This document shows, one piece after another, positions 45,143 to 53,900 of a DNA stretch of 64,000 nucleotides; positions within the stretch are counted from its first letter, which is position 1, and each line of letters begins with the position of its first letter. This DNA comes from Candidatus Aegiribacteria sp. MLS_C (GTDB taxonomy: Bacteria > Fermentibacterota > Fermentibacteria > Fermentibacterales > JCC-6). Where the stretch lies: positions 23,915 through 87,914 of the forward strand of contig LQBI01000004.1 in NCBI GenBank assembly GCA_002030045.1. Reading direction: 5' to 3'. The notes beneath the pieces were generated by a model, which had not been told where the DNA came from, did no database searches, and worked only from the letters and a program-made list of their open reading frames with translations. The position numbers were made by a program, and so were the translations under genes.

Positions 45143-48100
45143 CTAGATAATGTTTGTAATCCCGAATACTGATGGGTATCGCTGTGCTATCCCCATCCAA
45201 CCATCCTTATACGCAAACCTAAGGATGGTGTATCCCATATTCTCAAGACAAGCCTGTTGTTCACCATCACGCTTCTCCCGCTCGGGGTACTCGTGGACAG
45301 GTCCATCAACGTAGATAACTGTGTACTTATCCTCGTACAGGAAATCAGGCCTCGTAGCACACTCTGCGATCAGTTTCTGTGCGTGCGTGGGTAGGCAGAG
45401 TCCATTATCACTGATAAACCTCAACCACTCCCTCTCGAGGTCTGAACCAGCCAGATGGAGCAGGCGGTCCAGATGGTCCTCTCCCCTACCATTTGTCTCA
45501 ATTGGTACGAGACTGGCATCTCTCAGTTTTAGAAGAAGATCACGTACTAGGAACCGATCAAGGTGTTGGTGGTACCTCTGATTACCATAACTGAGAAGGC
45601 AGTCATAGCAGGCCTTACCGCAGTCTTCATCCGCATGAGGGCTGTGCTTTAGGTCCACTCCTGTATCGGGATCGAAGTGACATATCTCAAGAGCCTTCAT
45701 CAATACATCTCTGTACGCAGTTCGATCTTCAAACAACCTGCTGAGTACTCCAGCTCCTCCTTCAGCTGATTCGTAGAAAAGAATCTGGCTGGGGGAGTCA
45801 CCAGTCGGGAGTGTATCCGCAGCTAACTCACTATCCTCAATCTGGAAGGTGAACTGGATGGCATTCTTCAGAGCAGTCTGGAGTGACAACATTGTTTCGA
45901 GTTCAAGTTCTGTAGACGGCTTGAACAAGATGCAGTTCTTGTTGTCTTCAACGTATGGCAAAACTCTCTGTGTGTTGTTACTCAGTGGATCATCCTGATC
46001 ATCCACTATCGCTTCGTTTCTCTGCCATTTACCTTGATCGATATCCAGCACGAAACCTAGTTGCCCTTGATCCCGTCTGCGTTTCCAACCGAGGTTGAGT
46101 CGCCAGATACGGGCTGCCTGTCCGAAGGTGAGGGTGGCAAGGTCATTGCCCTCGTGCTCTATTCGTGCTTGCCTGTATGAGGGTCTGCCGTCTCGTACCT
46201 CAAATCTATACGCAGAGGCCAGATCATACCCGTACCGTACTCTTTCCTCTTCGTCAGCGCTAATACGCTCCCTGCGCCGTGTGGAGACGTTCTGAAGGCG
46301 TAGTAGTCTCTCAAAGGGTCTACCAAGCTCCGCTCCACAGGCTTCACACAGATCGGGCCCTGCTTCGTCGGCGAGTTCGTGGAAGTAGCCGCAGTTGGAA
46401 CAGACCTTGGCGGAGCCTACAGCGATCTTCTCACCCTCCACCATGAAGATGACACGGTCGACTTCGTACTTAGCTCCCTCGTGGTAGAGTATTGCTCTGG
46501 GGCCGAACTCCGAAATCGCGAGGAACCTCGGTCTGGATATGTATTCGTCCTGATCCTTTCTCCTTCGGCGTCCCGGTATGTAGGCGGAGAGAGGGAGTCG
46601 GGGGAAGTTGTAACCCGGCAGGAAACCTTCGCTGGCGAAGTAACGATAGCTGTAGAAGTCGCTCTGACCTCGGGCAGAGTCGTTGAGTAGAAGCTCCAGT
46701 TGCCTGTACGCCTGTCCGTGGAGTCGTTTGGCCCGTTCCTTATCCTTAGTAGAACGTGAAGCGTTCTTCATGATCTTGTTCTGAAGGTCGAGTTGGCTCC
46801 TTGCCGATTTGAAAAGATGCTTCCAGCGGGATGTTGCGGATACGAAAGCATCGAGGGAGTGAAGAAGCTCCTTACGGGTCCAGCCATCCGAATACCAGTA
46901 TGTGTTATGGAGATCGGGCTGTATGTCCGACAGGATGCTTGTTGATCGTTTCATTGCCCGGTCTACTGCTCTTGGGTTCTCCAGTGAGTCACGAACGCTG
47001 CCGAGGAGATCGAGGGATGGATCATCACCTTCGACATCAAGTACTTCTTTCAGGGAGCTTCCAAGCCTCTGCCCTGTCTCCTTGAGCCAGATGGAGTGAA
47101 GGTGGCTTCGAATGAGCTCCTCATTACAGAGATCTACCTGAGGTGGGAATACAGCACCGGAAACCATCAATTCAGGGCGTCTGAAGAAGTATTGATCATG
47201 AGGGCTGCCCTTACCGCAGTAGGCGAAGACGAGTGCAGGCTGGCCGCTCCTGCCGGCTCTACCGCTGCGCTGAGCGTAGTTCGCGGGGCTGGGTGGGACG
47301 TTACGGAGACTGACGACGTTGAGTTCGGCTATATCTACTCCGAGCTCCATCGTTGGGGAGCAGAACATAACGGGGAGGTCTGCTGATCTGAATTCAATCT
47401 CTCGCCGTTCGCGCTCATCACTTGATACCTGCGCGGTGTGTTCCTTGGCGCGGAGGGTGAGGACGCGCTTGGCGATCTCGGAGTAGAAGTATCGGAAGAA
47501 GTCATTCGGGGCAGATTGATCTTCGGATGTCTCGGGGACACGGATGGGGTCCCTGAAACCACTCTTTCCGTCTCCTGCTTTCCAGAGGATTGCGCTGGCC
47601 TTGACTTGGTAGCCGGGTACATCTGAACCGCGTGGGGGTTCGGAGAACCTGCCAACGAGACCACCCCTCCTGAGCACCTTAAGAAGGTCTCGGATGATGA
47701 TGTCCGTGTCGTCGAGTGAGAGCTTGTGGTTGTAGTCCGGGAATGTGCTGTGCAATCTAAGGTGCCTGCCGAAGGCGCTACGAGATGACAGAAATACATT
47801 CGCACTGTAGTCCTCGCGTCTGGATCGCGGACGCGGGAAGAGGATGGCCGCGAAGGTGAGGGTATCTTCATCATCAAGAGCCCAAGGAGGTCGTAGGTGC
47901 TGACCGCTTCTCTGTCGAATCGTGTCCTGCTGTCCTTTATCCAGATATCGGACGTTGATGCAGAGTTCACGACGCATGTAATCCAGAAGGGTCTTCGCAA
48001 CGTACTCGCGTGTATCAGGTTTGGCTTCGGATAGAGTTGTATGGCAGGAATCCCACAGCTCTTGGTCTTCACATACGTCTTTTAGGTAGGCATAGCCGAT

Positions 48101-50317
48101 CTCCAACAGACCGCACTGTTCAAGGTTGGGGACGTTTACCCTCCAGCCACGCTTGAGATCTCGGTAGATGTAGTAACCAAGGACTGCCTTGAAGGCTGAC
48201 TCAACATCCTGTCTGGCTTGATGCCTGACATCTGGATCGAGGGCGTAGGCTTCGAATGGTAAGTCCAGTGCATCGAATACCGACTCCGCCAGATGCTCGT
48301 AGTTCAAGCCTTGCTGTCCAGCTCGTTTGGCAGCCTCGTAGATGCCCGCTCTCAGGATACCCATCTCAACGAAGTCATTGAAATGCCCAGCTTGAAGCGA
48401 AGCGTCCTGCCTGTTATCTGTGAAGCTGAGGAGTTTTTTTGCAGGGTTAGGGAGTTGATCGTCATCCATCAGGGAGAGAACGGTGAAAATACTGAGAAGA
48501 GTTGTGGCGGTGCTGCGCCCCTCAGTACCCAGAGAAGCCAGCTTACTAAAGTCTGAGCGCTGTTGAGGTGCGTAGGCTACCCCGCAGTTCGGGCAGAACC
48601 TGAAGGGTGCGGGGATGAATGCAAACTGAGTTCCGTCATCTGACAAGTATCCCTGTTCATCGATTGTATAGAGCTTCGGCAGCCAGTGCCTTCTACTCCG
48701 TGGAATGCGTGCTACCCCGTCTTTTATCTCAACCCAGTCCTCCGGCAGGCGACTAATGACCTCATCTTCCGCCTCGGGCCAAGGCTTTTCATCACTCTGA
48801 TATAGGTATCCCGCGCTACGGTCCTCTTCACCGGTGATGCGATCGTAGATGTCTCGCTTCTCGAAACTAGCTTCTCCATCCTCGATGTGTCTCTTTGCAA
48901 CGCAGTAGTACTCCTGCCCACACTCCCGGCAAAAGACGAGTGGGAGGAGCACCTGATCAGGATCATCGGGGGCATAGAACTGGCCTGAAAGGGTGATCTT
49001 ACGATGCTGAGGGGGCTGTAGTGTGGCGAAGACCGTCTCGCTGGGACTGATGAACTGATGGACCCTGTAGGCGAATGGAGGATGCCCTGTGGCAGGATTG
49101 GGTGTGCAGTGTGATCCAGTTTCAAGTCCATCGATAATTGCCTCTGCACACACACCCGCATCAAGCCCGGTACAGGCTGATAGTACAGACGCTGCACCTT
49201 TCTCGCCGGTGATGGGTGTGGGTGTTGCACGTATAAGCCTGTTGTCATCTAGGCGGGTTACACCAAACTGTGTTTCAAGCCAGCTGGCTAGAGGATGGTT
49301 TCTGAGCTGCTCGAAGCTGTTTGGTAATCCAGAACCACCTTCGATCGTAGATCGGAGTTTCTGAACCTCATTTTGTGCCTTGAAATCGATCTCTGGGGTA
49401 ATCCTCTGAAGTGTCTCACCGATTACATGCTCTGCATGAACCTCTGAGCCGAAGAGGCGCGAGGCGACAGCAGCGACCTCCTCCTTCTGAGCTTGAAGAG
49501 TACCGGGCCCGGCGAGGGTTGCTGAGGTGCCGATCATCTGGACGTTCGGGGAACTGAAGTACTCCTTGGCTCGCCGTACTAGTAGTGCAACGTCAGCGCC
49601 CTGTCGGCCTCTGTAGGTATGGAGTTCATCCAGTACGAGGAACCTCAGATCGGATGCTGCACGTACGAGAGGTTCTTCTGCTGGTCTCGTGAGAATCAGT
49701 TCGAGCATGACATAGTTGGTGAGGAGTATGTCGGGGGGATCGGCGCAGATGGCTGCCTTCTCCTCCTCGGACTCCTGCCCCGTGTATCTGGCGAAGGTCA
49801 CAGGACCTCTGTCGTCCGGGTAACCTTCGTTGATGAACTTCTGCAGTTCCTTCTCTTGGCTGTTTGCGAGAGCGTTGAGGGGATATACGATTACGGCGCT
49901 GATTGATCGTTTACGGCTCTCTGAGCGGAGGACGTGATCTACGATGGGGATGATGTAGGCGAGGCTCTTTCCCGATCCTGTTCCAGTGGTCAGGACATAG
50001 TTAGCACTTTCACGAGCTGCTCTAATGGCGTCGACTTGGTGCTGATACAGCCTTAGCGGCGTTGGCATCGTGTCCTTGTCGAAGGCAAAGATGTTCTGAC
50101 ACTCAGGATGAAGTAAGTCCTCCTTAACCAGCTCCTCAATGCTGCCACCACTCTCGAACATCGGGTTGATTTGCACCAACGGATCGGGCCAGAGGAGACC
50201 CTCTGAGATGGTCTGTTCGACCTTATCTGATATTCGTTGATCTCGGATGCGGATAAAGCTTCTGATGTATCGTGCGTATTCACTGACTAGTCTCTCTCGA
50301 AGCCCAAACGCATCCAT
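45143..50317 (-). CDS. Giant DEAD/DEAH helicase with DUF1998-type C-terminus and nuclease-like tail (DrmA/DrmB-like)
   Basis: 1,724 residues from ATG 50317 (AGGAGG 5 nt upstream); an upstream TTG is rejected. Helicase motifs: TTGTGSGKS near residue 112, VLDELHTYRG (DELH), GTSATLAGPG, ELGVDIAELNVVSLRNV and QRSGRAGRSG. Zinc-binding Cys pairs occur mid-protein (CRECGQEYYC, CPNCGVAY) and later (CSNCGYFH, CEACGAEL). The DUF1998-type Cys cluster DEDCGKACYDCLLSYGNQRY is near residue 1580. The last 110 residues look like a Vsr/DUF559-type PD-(D/E)XK fold (RPDFLYEDKYTVIYVDG, then ENMGYTILRF). In DISARM the helicase (DrmA) and DUF1998 protein (DrmB) are usually separate; here both functions appear in one polypeptide. 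It is the first gene of the operon. Confidence 0.9.
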   Translation of the reverse strand: MDAFGLRERLVSEYARYIRSFIRIRDQRISDKVEQTISEGLLWPDPLVQINPMFESGGSIEELVKEDLLHPECQNIFAFDKDTMPTPLRLYQHQVDAIRAARESANYVLTTGTGSGKSLAYIIPIVDHVLRSESRKRSISAVIVYPLNALANSQEKELQKFINEGYPDDRGPVTFARYTGQESEEEKAAICADPPDILLTNYVMLELILTRPAEEPLVRAASDLRFLVLDELHTYRGRQGADVALLVRRAKEYFSSPNVQMIGTSATLAGPGTLQAQKEEVAAVASRLFGSEVHAEHVIGETLQRITPEIDFKAQNEVQKLRSTIEGGSGLPNSFEQLRNHPLASWLETQFGVTRLDDNRLIRATPTPITGEKGAASVLSACTGLDAGVCAEAIIDGLETGSHCTPNPATGHPPFAYRVHQFISPSETVFATLQPPQHRKITLSGQFYAPDDPDQVLLPLVFCRECGQEYYCVAKRHIEDGEASFEKRDIYDRITGEEDRSAGYLYQSDEKPWPEAEDEVISRLPEDWVEIKDGVARIPRSRRHWLPKLYTIDEQGYLSDDGTQFAFIPAPFRFCPNCGVAYAPQQRSDFSKLASLGTEGRSTATTLLSIFTVLSLMDDDQLPNPAKKLLSFTDNRQDASLQAGHFNDFVEMGILRAGIYEAAKRAGQQGLNYEHLAESVFDALDLPFEAYALDPDVRHQARQDVESAFKAVLGYYIYRDLKRGWRVNVPNLEQCGLLEIGYAYLKDVCEDQELWDSCHTTLSEAKPDTREYVAKTLLDYMRRELCINVRYLDKGQQDTIRQRSGQHLRPPWALDDEDTLTFAAILFPRPRSRREDYSANVFLSSRSAFGRHLRLHSTFPDYNHKLSLDDTDIIIRDLLKVLRRGGLVGRFSEPPRGSDVPGYQVKASAILWKAGDGKSGFRDPIRVPETSEDQSAPNDFFRYFYSEIAKRVLTLRAKEHTAQVSSDERERREIEFRSADLPVMFCSPTMELGVDIAELNVVSLRNVPPSPANYAQRSGRAGRSGQPALVFAYCGKGSPHDQYFFRRPELMVSGAVFPPQVDLCNEELIRSHLHSIWLKETGQRLGSSLKEVLDVEGDDPSLDLLGSVRDSLENPRAVDRAMKRSTSILSDIQPDLHNTYWYSDGWTRKELLHSLDAFVSATSRWKHLFKSARSQLDLQNKIMKNASRSTKDKERAKRLHGQAYRQLELLLNDSARGQSDFYSYRYFASEGFLPGYNFPRLPLSAYIPGRRRRKDQDEYISRPRFLAISEFGPRAILYHEGAKYEVDRVIFMVEGEKIAVGSAKVCSNCGYFHELADEAGPDLCEACGAELGRPFERLLRLQNVSTRRRERISADEEERVRYGYDLASAYRFEVRDGRPSYRQARIEHEGNDLATLTFGQAARIWRLNLGWKRRRDQGQLGFVLDIDQGKWQRNEAIVDDQDDPLSNNTQRVLPYVEDNKNCILFKPSTELELETMLSLQTALKNAIQFTFQIEDSELAADTLPTGDSPSQILFYESAEGGAGVLSRLFEDRTAYRDVLMKALEICHFDPDTGVDLKHSPHADEDCGKACYDCLLSYGNQRYHQHLDRFLVRDLLLKLRDASLVPIETNGRGEDHLDRLLHLAGSDLEREWLRFISDNGLCLPTHAQKLIAECATRPDFLYEDKYTVIYVDGPVHEYPEREKRDGEQQACLENMGYTILRFAYKDGWMGIAQRYPSVFGITNII

Positions 50318-50935
50318 CCCTACCTCCTGCACAAGCAATAGAAATCGAATTTAAAATATAGCCATGCAATGCAGTTGAGGATAGGGTGCATGGTTAGAAA
50401 CAGATCGAATCTAGCAGAGTCTTAACTGAAGGTTATCTCGTAAACATTTATGCTGGGAAGTTAGGCTACTTATCGAAGATGGTAGTTAAGCGCGAATGCT
50501 CTTCAATGTATTCAGTAGAAGTAGCATGCATTGTCGTATATATATAACAATGAACGGCATAGCCTAACTTAGTTGTTGCAGCTTAGGAGGTTAACTGAAC
50601 TTTCAGAGCTAAAAACAGGGTTTTCTGATTATAGGATATATCGTTACTAGTGAAAGAGCGAGAGAATCGTTCATCAGTATAGGAACACTGCATTGGTTCG
50701 TGCAAGTGAAGTGCCAAGATACTCGCATTTGATGAAGCTGGAGAGGAAGAGAAAAGGTTGGATTCTTATTCTTGTATATTGAAGTGGTCAGGTATTCGTC
50801 TGTTTTGTACTTCTGATGAAGTGTTATGTAATGGCACTGATCTCGAGCAAGACGTATATTTAATAATTGACTTATTGAAGTCTTCACAGATTCCTTTTTA
50901 GTTAATACAGTAACCTGAAAGGAAGCCTGGGTTTT
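50318..50935. other. Divergent intergenic region between the defence operon and the UvrA-like gene
   Basis: About 620 bp without a convincing gene; a minus-strand frame at 50609-50965 has no ribosome site and runs into the UvrA-like coding region. An 11-bp inverted repeat (AAGTTAGGCTA at 50458-50468, complement at 50560-50570) encloses 91 bases including an alternating TA tract (near 50537). TTGACT near 50868 is a possible -35 for the rightward gene. The two operons must start here in opposite directions. Confidence 0.5.
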
Positions 50936-53900
50936 ATGGAATTCAGTTCTTGCTTCGATATCCACAACGCTAATGCAAACAACCTATGTGGTTTCAATGT
51001 TTCTATTCCAAAGGGACAGTGGATAGCAGTTACTGGACCATCTGGTTCAGGAAAGTCAAGTCTTGTCTTTGACATCATTTATAGAAGTGGAAGTAGAAAT
51101 GCTTTAGATAGACTTACCGCAAGCCGTAAAAGATACCTTGTAGAACCTACTCCACCTGGAGCCGATTCTGTTGACAACCTCGGTGTTGCTTTTGCTATGC
51201 GTCAAAGTTTATCTCGCCCCAATATTAGATCCACACTCGCCACAATGACACGTATTCAGTCAGAACTACGATCAGCTTATCTACTCAGCAGTCAGCCGAC
51301 ATGTCCTGAGACAGGAAAGAAGCTTGTACGTTTTTCAGATAATCCCAGAGTTGAGGCATTCACACTTCTAGGCTCGAGATGGCCAAGGAGCGAAATCCTT
51401 GTCATTGGAATGATGAATAGAGATGATGAACAGCTGAAAAGGCTTGTTCGGCTTGGTTTTTCGTCATTAGATGATCTTGAAAGAAACATGCAAAAAACTC
51501 TTGCTAGGGCTAGCATAGATAATAGCAAATACACGTGCTTAAGAATAGCTTCAAGTGACATCACATTATCAAAGAAGTTGGTATCCTATTTTGATGTAAT
51601 TGGTGAATGGCCCCTTCTTATTGCTAGCCATCAAGATGATATTCAATCCATCCAAGAGGTCTTGGATTTATCTTCTTGTCTTATTTCACCCTCGTCATTG
51701 GTTTTATATCCGTCTCCCTCCATGAGTCTATTCAGCTACAATGTTCCACCCGAGAGAGGGGGTGGAATGTGCCCAGAATGCCGTGGAACTGGACTAGACG
51801 CTACTTATAGATCAGGCGGCAGTAATGAGTTATCCAATAAACACAGCAAGAAACTATCAATAGCAGATGAGGACGTAAACGAGTTAGAAGATATAGGGGA
51901 AGATAACCAAAGTAGTATTTCTAGTTCTGAGGATGATTTAGTCTGTAATAAATGTATGGGGAAACGTTATTCCATGAATCTTGCTGCTTATCAAATTGAG
52001 GGACTTAGCATTACCGAATTACTTTCACTATCTCCTGTTGAACTACTTCGTCAAAGCTGGCTTGAAGGGGATGACAAGGAGGATGTGTATCAATTCGAGT
52101 ATGTATTCAATTTAGTGAGTGCATTAGTACAATTGGGGCTTGGCCATATACCACTTGGTAGATCATTTGCTTCCCTAAGCTTAGGTGAGAGACAGCGTGC
52201 ACGGTTAGCAGTACAGGTAGCTTCCGGACTACATGGAGCAACTTATGTGCTTGATGAGCCTTCCCAAGGACTTCATAAAGCTGATCTTAATTACATCACA
52301 AGTGCAATTGAAAGTCTTGTCAGCCGTGACAGTACCGTAATAACAGTGGATCATAATGCTGAACTACAAGAAAAGGCACAGTACACAATCAGTCTTGGGC
52401 CAGGCTCCGGTCCTGAGGGGGGACAGCTACTTTCTCAAGGGGTCGATAATACTTCTAAGACTTGGCCTTCAATCCAACGGTCAGTTAGAATCAAACAACC
52501 TTCGTGGTGGATACATATTAATGGTCTTTCCAGAAATAATATCGAGTCACTAAATCTTGATATTCCTTGCTCTCAACTTGTTGGTGTTTGTGGTGTTTCA
52601 GGAAGTGGTAAAACTTCTCTGATTGAAGGTTTAGATATATTACTCCAAGATTCGCATACATCTATTACCAACGAGATTCATGGTAGCGTTGTTACTGATC
52701 GTCAAATTGACCGAGCAGTTCTTCTTGGTCAGATGCCCCCACCCGCAAACCCATTGTCAATCCCTGCAACTGTCTTGGGAATACACGACTTCTTTCGAAA
52801 GGAATTTGCCAGAACAGATGTAAGTCGTTCTATTGGATTACGTCCCATTGATTTTTCACTTACTAGCAAGAGCAGACTTGCTTGTGGCAATTGCTCAGGT
52901 ATTGGTTATATCACTGAAAAATCTAAGACTTACGGTATGTGTCGAAGAATCTGCGAAGTCTGTGGTGGAAAAAGGTTTCTTCCAATGGCAAGCCTTTCAC
53001 AACTACAAGGAAGAAGCATTATTGAAATTCTAGAATTAAGTCTCAAAGATATACATGCTATATACTTGCATATACTACCGAAAAAATATCTTCAAGCACT
53101 TCAGTGGTGTGAGGATTTACTGCTTGGCCATCTGCTATATGGTCAACCCTTTTCAACACTCTCTGGTGGAGAGGTCCAAAGGCTCCGTTTCGCTCAGACT
53201 CTATCTAAGTCACCCACGAAAAAGGACATTTTCCTTCTTGATGAGCCAAGCAGAGGATTACACTCACGTGAGTTAAATCAACTTGGTAAAGTCTTACGTG
53301 GACTTGCTGATGGCGGAACTTCGGTAATCGACGTTGAACATGATATCGAAACACTGAGGATATGTGATCAACTAATTGAACTTGGTCCCGGTGCTGGTGT
53401 GGATGGTGGTCATGTTATTGCTTCAGGACCTCCAGCAGCAATCGCATCACTTAATACTCCGACGGGTAAGGCTCTTCGTGGAGAAATTGCCCTAAACAAT
53501 ATTCCACCAGCTATGCAAACAAAGAATGATCTCACGATAGCCGCGCCTTCCGGAGATAAAATACCACTTTCTCACGGACAAACGTTAGTATTAACTGGGC
53601 CATCGGGTTCAGGCAAAACACAAATCGCCGTCGGTGGAATATATTCACTCTGCGAGAGTGCACTGTATGCAGGCCTTGGAGGTAGAGATAAAAGCAAGAA
53701 CGAAGATGAAGAAACTAACATCCATTCGGCAGTATTGAATCCAAGACCTGCTTTCTTACTTTCCATCGACAGATCAACTTTCATGAATCTAGAAACTGTT
53801 GGCTCTGTTCTAGAGGCTACACAACTACTAGCTAGAGTATTCATTTCCTCCGATCAAAGATACTGTCCTCGTTGTGGCTGCAGATTGAACTATCACAGTT

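Noticed and set aside
37283..50317. BREX system
   Set aside because: The methyltransferase is PglX-like in size, but no pglZ phosphatase, brxC ATPase or brxL-like gene is present in the operon.
37283..50317. Canonical DISARM
   Set aside because: No separate drmB and no phospholipase-D-type drmC gene; HxKxxxxD motifs were not seen. It is kept only as DISARM-like.
50609..50965. 118-codon minus-strand frame in the divergent region
   Set aside because: No ribosome site, and its start lies inside the UvrA-like coding sequence on the other strand.
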